DNA of 64,000 nucleotides from Candidatus Nezhaarchaeota archaeon. GTDB lineage: Archaea > Thermoproteota > Methanomethylicia > Nezhaarchaeales > WYZ-LMO8. Where the stretch lies: contig JASFYF010000001.1 in assembly GCA_030055465.1 (NCBI GenBank), forward strand, positions 227,179 to 291,178, given 5' to 3'. Numbering within the stretch: the first letter of the stretch is position 1; each line of letters opens with the position of its first letter. This document shows, piece after piece, positions 34,153-43,650 of the stretch. A model generated the notes under the pieces. That model had not been told where the DNA came from. It worked only from the letters and a program-made list of their open reading frames with translations, and did no database searches. Both the position numbers and the translations under genes were made by a program.

Positions 34153-34854
34153 CTATTTGATCCTTATCGTTGACTGGGCCAGCAGCATGTCTAGGTCTAT
34201 TGGAAGCTTCCTCTTCATGTTCATGTAAGCGGCGGTGAGCTTAGCTTGTTGAGCTGCGTAGGGCAAGGCCGAAATCATCAGGTGAAGATTTTGGAGCTCG
34301 ATCAACGGCTTAATTGACGTTAAAGCGCTCCAGGCTGCATCCCAGACGGACAATCCCTCCTTGCCGACCTTCTCAACGGTTCTGACCAGCACCGGTTGAA
34401 ACATAACGGTTGCCTCGATAACCTTCTCCAACTCTCTAATTGCTCCCCTGAGGGCGCTGCTGAGGAGGAAACACTCAACGGTAGCCCTTATGTGCCCGTA
34501 AACCACTGATTTCTTGGTCTTCTTGGAGGTGAAGAGTTCTTTAGCGTATGGTAGGTCAAGTATGTCTTCGGCGGCAAGCCCTCCTAAGATGAACAACTCC
34601 TTTAGAGCCCTGGCTAGGGGTTTGACTTCGCTTAAAACAACGATGCTGCCTATGTCCTTTTTGGCTGTGCTCGACAGTGCCTTGCAGGCGAGCCCGAAGG
34701 GCGTGGCGGAGATCTCGGCCGCCAAGTTCATCAGTGATGATGTTAAAACATCACGGTCAACCCCGTATATTGTACCCTTCCCGTATATGAGTTTCCTATA
34801 TAGATCCTCTTTGTTGACCTTCTTTCTCCTCCCCACGAGGCCTAAGATCTCCAA
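34153..34854 (-). CDS. hypothetical protein
   Basis: A 233-residue, mainly helical, soluble and basic protein that I do not recognise. It starts at TTG 34854 behind GGAGGG. Helical segments such as LKELFILGGLAAEDILDL and ALRGAIRELEKVIEATVMFQ could pack as a bundle. Three Lys-rich patches occur (GRRKKVNKED, SKKTKKS, NMKRK), which could contact nucleic acid. No Cys or His metal motif is present. Its neighbours, the gene-poor region and an acyl-CoA ligase, give no functional hint. Confidence 0.6.
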   Translation of the reverse strand: MEILGLVGRRKKVNKEDLYRKLIYGKGTIYGVDRDVLTSSLMNLAAEISATPFGLACKALSSTAKKDIGSIVVLSEVKPLARALKELFILGGLAAEDILDLPYAKELFTSKKTKKSVVYGHIRATVECFLLSSALRGAIRELEKVIEATVMFQPVLVRTVEKVGKEGLSVWDAAWSALTSIKPLIELQNLHLMISALPYAAQQAKLTAAYMNMKRKLPIDLDMLLAQSTIRIK

Positions 34855-35025
34855 GCGTTAACCCTCCAAAGATCTGGGGAGATAATTGAATGCGGATTGT
34901 TAAAAAGATTTGCCACCTATGACCATAAGATGCTTTAATGCTGGAATGCGTAGATCAAGCCAAAATGCCTCTCCTAGAGGGATGTACTATGAAAAATATT
35001 TTTAAAGAGCTCATTAAGGAGCCCA

Positions 35026-36138
35026 TCAAAGCTTTCTCATATCCACGAGGCGCCTAGCTTTACCATCGTTAATTATTGAGCCTTCTTCCACGAGCTCTAC
35101 CTTAACTGTAAGGAGCGTTAGCTCCTTCACCTTCGCTTGGATCTTCCTCTCGAAATCTTCAAGGCTGCAGCCTTTAAGTCCCCTCTTATATTCAACCCTC
35201 ACCGTTATGTCGTCGATCCCCGAAAGCAAGACTTGATATTCACCTGTTAAATCATTGAAGCTGGATATCACCTCTTCGATTACTTTAGGGTATAGGCTTA
35301 TGCCTCGAACCTTTACCATCTCGTTGAGCCTGCCCTTAATCCTCGATATCTTCGGTGTTTTAAGTCCGCAAGAGCAATCGCTCGGCAACAGCTTGACCAC
35401 GTCACCTGTCCTGTACCTTATCAGTGGCATGGCTTCTCGGCTTAAAGTAGTCACGACAAGCTCGCCCTCCTCCCCCACGTTAACCTCCTCACGCGTGTCA
35501 GGCTCTACAACCTCAACTAGGTAGTGGTCAGCCCACACGTGTAACCCATCCTTGGCGGGGCACTCGATTGCTATTCCCGGCCCTCCAAGCTCAGCTACAC
35601 CGTAGTTGTCATACGCATCGACGTTAAGCCATTTCTCTATTCTGCTCCTAGTGGCTTCACCCCAGCTCTCGGCACCTACTATGGCTTTCTTGAGCTTTAA
35701 CTTGCCGGTTAACCCTTCCTCGGCAGCGATGTTCGCCATTTTTAGCGCAAAGGATGGTATTGCGTGGAAGGCTGTTACCCCGAGCTCAGCCATGATTTTC
35801 AAGTGCTTCTCGGGAGAGGCTGGACCCACGGGGAAGGTGGCTGCTCCAACCAGCGGGGCGGCTTCCGTGTAGCCTCTACCAGTGAAGAGTGCTTGGTTAG
35901 CCGTGTTGACGAATAGGTCTCCTTTACCGACGCCGGCGAGCCTTAAGTTCCTCGCAAGCCTTACCATCCAAGCATCGTAGTCTCTTTCGGTGTAGAAAGT
36001 TAGTATGGGTCTCCCAGTCGTGCCGGAGGACGATAATATTAACCTCACTTCCTTTAGGTCTACGGCGAGCGAACCGTAAGGGTAAGAAGCCAGCAGGTCA
36101 TCCTTCGTTGTGAATGGTAAATTGGCGACATCCCTCAA
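35026..36138 (-). CDS. phenylacetate-CoA-ligase-family adenylating enzyme (PaaK-like), 5' end disturbed
   Basis: An ANL-superfamily CoA ligase with LPFTTKDDLLASYPYG, the P-loop-like SSSGTTGRP, YGVAELGGPG, and MPLIRYRTGDVVKL in the right order; the CoA-binding C-terminal domain is complete. From TTG 36138 it has 370 residues, but relatives have 410-440, and the missing N terminus is encoded upstream in the same frame (LQLKALKW and SPLYSKR, back to 36246) without an ATG, GTG or TTG. An ATG at 36265, well placed after a TATA box, reads MTGDLVYFAR and then stops in another frame. This suggests a frameshift, a sequencing error or a non-standard ATT start. The acid substrate is unknown. Confidence 0.8.
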   Translation of the reverse strand: MRDVANLPFTTKDDLLASYPYGSLAVDLKEVRLILSSSGTTGRPILTFYTERDYDAWMVRLARNLRLAGVGKGDLFVNTANQALFTGRGYTEAAPLVGAATFPVGPASPEKHLKIMAELGVTAFHAIPSFALKMANIAAEEGLTGKLKLKKAIVGAESWGEATRSRIEKWLNVDAYDNYGVAELGGPGIAIECPAKDGLHVWADHYLVEVVEPDTREEVNVGEEGELVVTTLSREAMPLIRYRTGDVVKLLPSDCSCGLKTPKISRIKGRLNEMVKVRGISLYPKVIEEVISSFNDLTGEYQVLLSGIDDITVRVEYKRGLKGCSLEDFERKIQAKVKELTLLTVKVELVEEGSIINDGKARRLVDMRKL

Positions 36139-36438
36139 GGAGTTGAGGTTGAGACCCCTTAACCTCTTGGAGTAGAGAGGGCTTTTCTGCGCTTGGCTTA
36201 GAGTCCACTTTAGGGCTTTAAGTTGAAGTTCGCTATCTAGCGAAATAAACTAGATCACCGGTCATTGTCGGATCGCCTCTTATTTCTTCCAAGGGAAGAA
36301 TATATAAATATTTGCACCCTTCTCGTGCCTCCAAGGCGGCGGGGCGTGGTGTCAACGCCCTTAGATCGTCTTGCAGGTTATTCTGGCGTTTCAGTGTAGG
36401 CGCGCTTAAAGCTCAACTGGTTTCTTGGTTTAAAGCTC

Positions 36439-37752
36439 CTAGCACCCCAACGATCCTCTCAGCGCTTTGGGCTCACCCCAGGGATTTCCTTGAAGGCATA
36501 TGTTGTCAAAGAAGAGGGTTGCTTTAGGATGTTTAAATCCCAGTCTACATAGCTCTCCTCGAAGGGCTTCAACAAGTCTTGGCGTATCTATTTTTAGAGG
36601 GCACAGCTCCCTGCATCTACCGCAGCCCGTGCACATGTACGCGAAGAGGGCTTTCTCGAATCCCCTCGTGTACGCGGTCCACACTGAGCCTATGCCGCCA
36701 AAATAATTGTGACCGAAGGTACCGCTTAGAACCCGGTAAACGGGACATTCGTATAGGCAACCTCCGCACTTAATGCAGTATAAAGCCTCTTTGAGGACTG
36801 GGTGCTTGGCCATCTCGCTCCTTCCATTATCGAGGAAGACTACGTGTAATTCCTTGGGTCCATGGACCCCGTACACGAGCTTCTTCTCTATGTCCGCCGT
36901 TTTGCTAGGCCCAGTTATCATAGAGACGTAAGACGACATGAGCACTCCGGTCGCGTACGCCGGAAGAACCTCTACAACCTTAAATGCGTGGTTTAAAGCC
37001 GGCACCACCTTCTCGAACCCGACAACGCACACGTGGACTGGCGGGGCGTTGGTTGAAAACCTAGCGTTCCCCTCATTCTCCACCACGAATATCGTCCCGG
37101 TTTGGGCTGCCACGGCGTTCGCCCCGCTTATCCCTACATCAGCTTTTATGAAGTAGTCCCGCAGGTAGCTCCTCGCAAAGGAGACAAGCGCTTCCACATC
37201 ACCTGAGATCTTCCTGCCGGCAAGCCTAGAAAATGTTTTCGCGACCTCCTCCCTCGGCACGTGGATCGACGGGTTTATTATGTGCGTCGGCTTCTCGCCC
37301 CTCAGCTGAATTATGAATTCTCCGAGGTCGGTTTCTAAGATTCTACACCGAGCCTTATCCTCAAGGTACTCCCTTAGCTCAATCTCCTCGCACGTCAACG
37401 ACTTGGATTTCACTACCAGCTTGTGCTCTCCCACTATTTCGCTGACAATTTTCCTCGCCTCCTGAGCGTTCCTCACGATGTGGGCGTGGCCGTTGCAGTC
37501 GGCTATAGCCTCCGAGGCCTCCTTCACTAAGTCCTCCATTCTCTCCACCGAGGTTTCCTTAATCCTCCTCACATCCAAGGCTAGATCGCTCAGGTGCGGC
37601 AGCCTAGAAAGGGCCTTTCCCTTATTGGAAGTGTACGATTCGACAGCCCTTCTCAGCGCTGTTCTCCTCGATTCGTCTGCTATCGCCTTCAACGTTGCCG
37701 AGCGAAGCTCCTCAACCCAATTTTTCAACGGGGACACCTCTAAGCGACGCAT
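36439..37752 (-). CDS. LutB-like iron-sulfur protein with LUD domain
   Basis: A 437-residue protein of the LutB/LldF family. The N-terminal LUD domain runs to about 320, with VVKSKSLTCEEIELREYLE, VGISGANAVAAQTGTIFV and GPSKTADIEKKLVYGVHGPK. Two 4Fe-4S motifs follow: CIKCGGCLYECPVY near residue 330 and CTGCGRCRELCPLKIDTP near residue 388. In bacteria it works with LutA and LutC to oxidise L-lactate. The gene overlaps the LutA-like gene upstream; GTG 37737 is an alternative start with less overlap. No separate LutC is seen here, but its LUD fold is shared by LutB. Confidence 0.88.
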   Translation of the reverse strand: MRRLEVSPLKNWVEELRSATLKAIADESRRTALRRAVESYTSNKGKALSRLPHLSDLALDVRRIKETSVERMEDLVKEASEAIADCNGHAHIVRNAQEARKIVSEIVGEHKLVVKSKSLTCEEIELREYLEDKARCRILETDLGEFIIQLRGEKPTHIINPSIHVPREEVAKTFSRLAGRKISGDVEALVSFARSYLRDYFIKADVGISGANAVAAQTGTIFVVENEGNARFSTNAPPVHVCVVGFEKVVPALNHAFKVVEVLPAYATGVLMSSYVSMITGPSKTADIEKKLVYGVHGPKELHVVFLDNGRSEMAKHPVLKEALYCIKCGGCLYECPVYRVLSGTFGHNYFGGIGSVWTAYTRGFEKALFAYMCTGCGRCRELCPLKIDTPRLVEALRGELCRLGFKHPKATLFFDNICLQGNPWGEPKALRGSLGC

Positions 37753-38482
37753 CCACCACCTGTAAGATGTCTACTATTCTAAGCGCTCCTCGAGAAGCTT
37801 CGTTCAAGTTGTAATAACAGAAGGGGCACGCGGTTACAACTGCCTCCGCGCCCAACAACCTGAAATATTCAATGAGTTCCTTGGCCACAGTCAAAGATAG
37901 CTCCTCTAAGCAGGACTTCACGCCTCCCCCAGCCCCACAACATAGTGAGGCCTCCCTCTTCTCTGGTGGTTCGATAATTGTTAACCCTGGAATTAATGAG
38001 AGGAGCTTCCGCGGCTCATCGTACACCTTTAAGTGGCGCCCTAAGTGGCAGGGATCCAAGTATGCTGCCTTAATTTTAACTGGGCTAAGCTCCTTCGAAT
38101 CCAAACACCTTAGAATCAGCTGCGTGGAGTGCACCATCTCTAAGCTTAGCTTAAAGTCAAAAAGCTCTGGGTAATCCAGCTTGAATGTCCTTAAACAGCC
38201 GGGACAATGCGTGACGAGGGTCGACGCCTGAACGCGGGCCAACTCGTCGAGGGTTCTCTGAGCAACTTCAAGCGCTTCGCTTCTCAAACCAAGCCGCAGC
38301 AATATCGAACCACAGCACAATTCATCCTTCCCCAGCATTACGTGATCAACGTTAAGGGCCTTCAGAATGGATATAAGCGACCGAGCTAGTTCAGGAGTCC
38401 TGTAAGAGGACATGCAGCCAATCCACGCGAGGACACGAGCGCTCAAAGCTTTCACCATTAATGGTGTAGGCATCCAACACAT
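37712..38482 (-). CDS. LutA/HdrB-like protein with two CCG domains
   Basis: A 256-residue protein made of two cysteine-rich CCG domains: KDELCCGSILLRLG with THCPGCLRTFK, then LDPCHLGRHLKVYDEP, LCCGAGGGVKS and TACPFCYYNL. These bind unusual Fe-S clusters in HdrB, GlpC and LutA, where they pass electrons to or from a disulfide or quinone. Together with the downstream LutB-like gene it should form a two-subunit oxidoreductase, perhaps for lactate or glycolate. The start is ATG 38482, with ATG 38458 as alternative. Confidence 0.85.
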   Translation of the reverse strand: MCWMPTPLMVKALSARVLAWIGCMSSYRTPELARSLISILKALNVDHVMLGKDELCCGSILLRLGLRSEALEVAQRTLDELARVQASTLVTHCPGCLRTFKLDYPELFDFKLSLEMVHSTQLILRCLDSKELSPVKIKAAYLDPCHLGRHLKVYDEPRKLLSLIPGLTIIEPPEKREASLCCGAGGGVKSCLEELSLTVAKELIEYFRLLGAEAVVTACPFCYYNLNEASRGALRIVDILQVVDASLRGVPVEKLG

Positions 38483-38572
38483 AAACCTGGAAGGCTAGCC
38501 TGGTCTTCTCCGGTTCCCCGCTTTAAATTATTCGGAGCGCATATATGAATCAGATGCAACGTTGATGCAGGG

Positions 38573-39517
38573 CTATGATACCTCGGCGGGGCGCTTCCCC
38601 ATGGACTTAAGCTTTGAGCGCTCCAAAGCCTTAACCATTAAGTACATTACCCTGTTTAAGGGGGCGTCGGTTAAAGATGCCTGCGAGAGCCTCCATATGG
38701 CTCCGTTTATGTAGTCGACCTCCGTCCTCTTGCACTTCAACACGTCCATCAACATCGAGTTCTTATTGCTCTTAGTCTCCTCAGCAACCTTAAACGTTTC
38801 CTCTATAGGATCATCCACCGTAAGCCGCACCTTCAGTTTCAACGCAACTCTCCAGCCTTCAGCTGCAACCATGGCCATCAGGCTCTTGGAATCCTCGCTT
38901 TCGAGGAGCTCACCATTGCTAACGTTGAGCAAAGCTCCTAATGGGTTTATCGCGGAGTTAACTATAGTCTTAGTCCACACTGCTCCATTGATGTTGTCGG
39001 TGACTTCAGCGGGCATGCCTGCCTCTCGGAGCGCCTCGGCGAGGCTTGAACACGCATTCCCGAGTTCATCGCTTTCTGAGCCCAGCAATGTCTTGGCTAT
39101 CCCCTTGACCTTAACCACTCCTACCTCCTCGTTCATAGCTCCACAGCTCGTGACCCCCCGAGCCACAGGCCTCTTCAACACTTCAACCGCTTCATCCTCT
39201 ACCCCGAGACCGTTTTGTAGCAGTATGACGGGGCACGTGAGGTTGGCTTCCACTACATGGCGTAAGGCTGAAGATGTGTCGTATGCCTTCACGGCGACGA
39301 GGCATAAGTCGAGGTCATCGAGTCCCTTAAGGCCTGACCTAAACGGCGCTTTCACGGTTATTGCGGACCCGTCAGGCAGCTCTAGCCTTAAACCGCCCGA
39401 TATGAGCCTTGATAGCTTGTATTCCCTCTCTACAAAGAAGACGGCATGGCCGGAGTAGTGCAGTAAGCCTCCAAAGAGACCGCCTATGGCTCCTGCGCCT
39501 ATGACGGCTATCCTCAC
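38573..39517 (-). CDS. panE: 2-dehydropantoate 2-reductase (ketopantoate reductase)
   Basis: A 314-residue NAD(P)H-dependent reductase of the PanE/ApbA family, making pantoate for coenzyme A. It has the N-terminal Rossmann motif VRIAVIGAGAIGGLFGGLL, LVAVKAYDTSSAL, LLQNGLGVEDEAV, the catalytic lysine region WTKTIVNSAINPLGALL near residue 190 and the C-terminal SMLMDVLKCKRTEVDYINGAI. GTG 39517 is the family-like start and has GGTTAGGTG before it; the longer frame runs into the preceding gene. Confidence 0.92.
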   Translation of the reverse strand: MRIAVIGAGAIGGLFGGLLHYSGHAVFFVEREYKLSRLISGGLRLELPDGSAITVKAPFRSGLKGLDDLDLCLVAVKAYDTSSALRHVVEANLTCPVILLQNGLGVEDEAVEVLKRPVARGVTSCGAMNEEVGVVKVKGIAKTLLGSESDELGNACSSLAEALREAGMPAEVTDNINGAVWTKTIVNSAINPLGALLNVSNGELLESEDSKSLMAMVAAEGWRVALKLKVRLTVDDPIEETFKVAEETKSNKNSMLMDVLKCKRTEVDYINGAIWRLSQASLTDAPLNRVMYLMVKALERSKLKSMGKRPAEVS

Positions 39518-39528
39518 GGTGCGGGCAC

Positions 39529-40830
39529 CTAACCTATGACCTTGTCCCACTTTTTCAGCTCAAGGACCTTCGATAGCGTGCTTCCCCTTCTGATCTCCTC
39601 CCTCACCCTGTTCTCCTTCTCCATTACATCTATGGCTCTATTCGCCACCTCCACAGCCATGTGTTTCGGAACAACCACTACGCCGTTGTCGTCGCCTATA
39701 ATCCAATCTCCGGGCTCGACTTTAACGCCCCCGCAAGTTATCTCCACGTTTATCTCACCTAGACCTTTAGGTTCACCGGCCTTGGGGTTGACGTGCTTAG
39801 CGAAGGCCGGGAAGCCGAGCTCCCTCACGACCTCGACGTCCCTTATGGCTCCATCAATGACCACACCAGCTATGCCCTTTACGATGCAGCTCCACGAAGC
39901 AAGCTCCCCCCACACTGCTTCCTCAGCCCCGCAGGCATCTATTACTATCACCGAGCCCGGTTCAGCTAAGTCTATAGCCTGAACCGCTTTGGACCAGTCT
40001 CCTGGATAGGTCCTTACGGTTACTGCTCGGCCAACCATCTTAACCCCACGTGTTATGGGCTTCAAACCCTTCATTGCGCCTTTCCTGTGCATCGCATCAG
40101 CTATGTTAGGTGTTGAGACCTTTTTGAAGGCCTCAACGAGGGTCTCCATGCTGAACTTCTTGTACATCTTCGTCTCGATAGGCTTCCTAAGCTTCATAGC
40201 TCTTTTAATTGTCCGAGCTGCCTCCTCGGCGTTTTCGGCTTTGGTTATGGCGCCTCCGACTATGATTATTGAGGCTCCAGCCTCTACGGCTTCGGCTACG
40301 GTCTCGCTGTTCAGGCCTCCAGCCACAGCTAGCGGAACCCCGACGGCGCCGGCCACCATCCTAAGCTGATCCATGGGTTTAACGCCCCTCATTTGCTGAT
40401 CTATGCCGACGTGGATGCATATGTAGTCCACGCCGAGCCTCTCAAGCTCAAGGGCCCTTTTCGGCATGTCGTTTACGTTCAGCAAGTCTACCATAACTTT
40501 GGATCCGACCCTCCTCGCGGCTTCGACAGCCTCCCTAATGGTGCTGTCGTCAGCTAAGCCCATTACGATAACTACGTCGGCGCCGGCCTTGACAGCAGCT
40601 TCAACCTCCACCGAGCCTGTATCCACGGTCTTCATGTCGGCCACTATAGTGGTTCCGGGAAAGCGTTTCTTGAGCTCCCTAATGCAGTTTAGCCCCTCGC
40701 TTTTTATGAGCGGGGTGCCAGCTTCAAGCCAGTCTACGCCTCCCCTCAATGCCTCCTCGGCCACTTTCACTGCCCTATGCAAGTCAACGAAGTCCAGCGC
40801 TAACTGAAGTATGGGCTCCTCCACTTCCAA
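39529..40830 (-). CDS. 3-hexulose-6-phosphate synthase fused to RraA-like domain
   Basis: A 433-residue two-domain protein. Residues 1-215 are an OMPDC-suprafamily hexulose-phosphate synthase (DFVDLHRAVKVAEEAL, the Mg/catalytic IVADMKTVDTG, VDYICIHVGIDQQ), which in archaea runs in reverse to make ribulose-5-phosphate when the oxidative pentose pathway is missing. Residues 228-433 are an RraA/HMG-aldolase-like domain with GDWSKAVQAIDLAEPGSVIV and GDWIIGDDNGVVVVP. The fusion is common in archaea; what the RraA-like part does there is unknown. It lies just upstream of panE. Confidence 0.9.
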   Translation of the reverse strand: MEVEEPILQLALDFVDLHRAVKVAEEALRGGVDWLEAGTPLIKSEGLNCIRELKKRFPGTTIVADMKTVDTGSVEVEAAVKAGADVVIVMGLADDSTIREAVEAARRVGSKVMVDLLNVNDMPKRALELERLGVDYICIHVGIDQQMRGVKPMDQLRMVAGAVGVPLAVAGGLNSETVAEAVEAGASIIIVGGAITKAENAEEAARTIKRAMKLRKPIETKMYKKFSMETLVEAFKKVSTPNIADAMHRKGAMKGLKPITRGVKMVGRAVTVRTYPGDWSKAVQAIDLAEPGSVIVIDACGAEEAVWGELASWSCIVKGIAGVVIDGAIRDVEVVRELGFPAFAKHVNPKAGEPKGLGEINVEITCGGVKVEPGDWIIGDDNGVVVVPKHMAVEVANRAIDVMEKENRVREEIRRGSTLSKVLELKKWDKVIG

Positions 40831-40882
40831 TCAAGTGGAGAAGTTGCTCGCTGAGTTATATCGGCTTCGCATATCGAGACTT

Positions 40883-42304
40883 TCAACAGTAGATCCACGT
40901 GGTTCCACGCCTTGAATCCATCAATTTAACTCCAATGGATTCCAGCTGTTCTCTTATCTTATCAGCAATTTCGTATTCCCTCCGGCTCCTGTGAACCTCT
41001 CTGAGGTCTACTATAATCCGAACTAACTTATCTACGAGCTCCCCCTGCAACGACCTAGCGCCCAGCACATCATCTAGGAAGGCCAGGATGTTATTAACGT
41101 TCCTCAATACCCTCAGAGCCTTTACTGCGAGCTCAGCGTTGTCCGATTCGATTATCCTATTGTAGGATAGCGAGACAATGTCGTGAAAGTGCTTTGCAGC
41201 CTTGGCTCCGTTAAAGTCCGTTTCTAAGGAACTTAAGAACCCAGAAAGGCTGTCATCGAGTCTCCGGGAGACTTCAAGTTCTTCATCTTTAACCTTAAAG
41301 CTGGGCGAAGAATTTGAAGCTAGGCGCGTTAAAAGTTCAACGCAACGCCTAACCCTCTCATATACTTTCTCGTAGCGCTCGAGCAGATCAAACGAAAAAT
41401 CTATCGTGCTCCTATAATGCGTTAGAGATAGCATCAACCGCAAAGCTCCCGGCCTATAATTGTCGAAGACCTCCTTTAACGACACTATGTTCCCGAGGCT
41501 TTTACTCATCTTCTCCCCCCTGATCATGAGGTAGCCAGCATGAAGCCAGTACTTAACCCACGGCCTAATCCCATACCTCGCTTCGCTTTGCGCGATCTCG
41601 TTTTCGTGGTGGGGAAAGATTAGATCAGCGCCGCCTCCATGGATATCTATGGTGGCGCCCAAGTAGTAACTGCTCATAACAGAGCACTCTATGTGCCAGC
41701 CGGGCCTCCCGAAACCCCACGGACTTTCCCAATAGGGTTCCCCCGGCTTAGCCCTTTTCCACAATGCAAAGTCGTAGGGCCTCCTCTTCTCTTGGAGGAA
41801 GGCCTCCTCCTGACTCCATTCCTCTCCTTTAACTTTTTTGGAGAGCCCGCCGTAGTTCAAGAACTTGTCCACATCGAAGTAGACGCTGCCGTTGCTTTCA
41901 TATGCGAATCCAGCTTCTACAAGCTTAGATATGAAGTCGACCATTTCTTTTACGTGCAAAGTGGCTTTAGGGTGAAAGTCAACTTCAATGTGCAGCTTGT
42001 CAAGCATTTCCATGTAGTCCCTTGTGTACTTCTCGGCTATAGTTCTCCACTCAACACCTTCCTTTAGTGCCCTATTTATTATCTTGTCGTCTACATCAGT
42101 TATGTTCTGTACATATACTACGTTAAAGCCCTTATATGCCAAGAAGCGCTTCACGACGTCAAAAGCCACGTAGGTCCTGGCATGACCTACATGGGTGTAA
42201 TCGTAAACGGTGGGCCCGCAAACGTACATCCCCACCTTTGGGGGATTAAATGGCTCAAAAGCCTCTAGGCTCCTCGTAAAGGTATTGTAAATCGTTATCG
42301 CCAA
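40883..42304 (-). CDS. cysS: cysteinyl-tRNA synthetase
   Basis: A 473-residue class I synthetase. It shows MYVCGPTVYDYTHVGHART with the HIGH-type motif and zinc cysteine, GRPGWHIECSVMSSYYLG, HHENEIAQSEARYG with zinc His/Cys ligands, and the KMSKS loop in GEKMSKSLGNIVSL. The C-terminal anticodon domain is full length (YEIADKIREQLESIGVKLMD). Many methanogens use the SepRS/SepCysS route instead; this organism has the direct enzyme. Confidence 0.97.
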   Translation of the reverse strand: MAITIYNTFTRSLEAFEPFNPPKVGMYVCGPTVYDYTHVGHARTYVAFDVVKRFLAYKGFNVVYVQNITDVDDKIINRALKEGVEWRTIAEKYTRDYMEMLDKLHIEVDFHPKATLHVKEMVDFISKLVEAGFAYESNGSVYFDVDKFLNYGGLSKKVKGEEWSQEEAFLQEKRRPYDFALWKRAKPGEPYWESPWGFGRPGWHIECSVMSSYYLGATIDIHGGGADLIFPHHENEIAQSEARYGIRPWVKYWLHAGYLMIRGEKMSKSLGNIVSLKEVFDNYRPGALRLMLSLTHYRSTIDFSFDLLERYEKVYERVRRCVELLTRLASNSSPSFKVKDEELEVSRRLDDSLSGFLSSLETDFNGAKAAKHFHDIVSLSYNRIIESDNAELAVKALRVLRNVNNILAFLDDVLGARSLQGELVDKLVRIIVDLREVHRSRREYEIADKIREQLESIGVKLMDSRRGTTWIYC

Positions 42305-42471
42305 GGCTACACCACCCTAAACCGGCTTTCCCTAATCCACACCGCTCCCACGTTAAAGTTAGCTCCTTAGCACTTAACACTTATGATGACTAAACTGCTC
42401 GGCCAACCTTAACCTCAGGGAGCGGCCGAATAACCTTATAACCCTTTAAACCCCAGCGTTCAAGGAGGAAC

Positions 42472-43608
42472 GTGGGGCTAAGCTTCCTAGCCACAACAAT
42501 TGAAGGAATGGAGGACGTAGCCGCGGGGGAGCTTGAATTACTGGGGGCATCAATCACTCAAGTGGGCCGCGGAAAGCTGTTTTTTCAGGGAAGCGAAAGG
42601 TTGATTTATCGGGTTAACTTAAGGTCTCGATGCATACACAAGCTTATCCTTGTTCTGGGCCGCGGCGAGGCATCGAGCTTGAGCGAAATATACGATCTAT
42701 GTAAATCCATAGAGTACTCAAAAGTCATGGGGGTTCATCAGTCGTTCGCGGTGAGGACCACAAGGGTGGGAAGGCACGAATATACGAGCATAGATATATC
42801 GTCGGTCATAGGCAAGGCCGTAATTGACTACTTCAACTCGTTGAAGAGGGCTAGACCAAAGGTCAACCTCAAAAACCCAGACGTCGAAATAGACGCTTAT
42901 GTAAAGGGCTACGAGGTTATTGTTGGAGTAAACACGACTGGGGACTCCCTCCACAAGAGGAACTACAGGGTTTATGACCACCCAGCCGCCGTGAAGAGCA
43001 CATTGGCTTCATGCATGATAAGAATGTCGGGGTGGCAGGGCGAGGGATTCTTGGACCCTATGTGTGGCGGGGGCACCATACCCGTGGAGGCAGCTTTGGC
43101 TGCTAGAAGGATTCCCCCCGGTTTCTTCAGAAAGAGAATGGCCTTCACGAACCTCCTGCTTTACGACCCCAACGTGCACGGGGAGGAGTTGGAAATGGCA
43201 CTTGAAGAGTCGAACAAAGCGCTTTTCGGGATCTATGGTTTCGACATTTCCCCAAAGCATATTAAAGGCGCTCTCTTAAACGCTGCCTCTGCAGGTGTTG
43301 AAGATACCGTCGAGTTCGCCGTTCGAGATTCAACCAATGACGAATCCTATAGAGGTTTAGAAGCTAAATACATCGTGGTTAACCCGCCTTACGGTATTAG
43401 GCAGTACAGGCAGAAGGCGCTTAAAGACCTCTATACGAGGTTCCTGAGAGCAGTGTCGCTCAGGCTTAGCGGCTCGATTCTAGTATTGGCAACCGGGGCA
43501 CCTGAAGTGCTGGAGGAAGCCTTGAACAGAATAGGCTACAACATGGTTGTCTCGAGAGAGATCAAGCATGGCAACCTACCAGTGAAGATCTACAGGGTCA
43601 CCCTCTAG
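42472..43608 (+). CDS. THUMP-domain tRNA/RNA methyltransferase (Trm14/TrmN type)
   Basis: A 378-residue SAM-dependent methyltransferase. It has an N-terminal ferredoxin-like/THUMP region (about 1-160, with SFAVRTTRVGRHEYTSIDIS), then a Rossmann methyltransferase domain with FLDPMCGGGTIPVEAAL as SAM motif and VVNPPYGIRQYR as the catalytic NPPY. Archaeal and bacterial relatives make N2-methylguanosine at tRNA position 6. It starts at GTG 42472 behind AAGGAGGA, with a TATA-like CCTTATAACC at about 42433. Confidence 0.9.
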   Translation: MGLSFLATTIEGMEDVAAGELELLGASITQVGRGKLFFQGSERLIYRVNLRSRCIHKLILVLGRGEASSLSEIYDLCKSIEYSKVMGVHQSFAVRTTRVGRHEYTSIDISSVIGKAVIDYFNSLKRARPKVNLKNPDVEIDAYVKGYEVIVGVNTTGDSLHKRNYRVYDHPAAVKSTLASCMIRMSGWQGEGFLDPMCGGGTIPVEAALAARRIPPGFFRKRMAFTNLLLYDPNVHGEELEMALEESNKALFGIYGFDISPKHIKGALLNAASAGVEDTVEFAVRDSTNDESYRGLEAKYIVVNPPYGIRQYRQKALKDLYTRFLRAVSLRLSGSILVLATGAPEVLEEALNRIGYNMVVSREIKHGNLPVKIYRVTL

Positions 43609-43650
43609 TGACTGCACTCCTCCGCAGGCGACTTCACCTTCCCAGCTCTT

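Noticed and set aside
38730..39458. 242-residue frame antisense to panE
   Set aside because: Ser/Thr-rich shadow frame of a well-supported gene.
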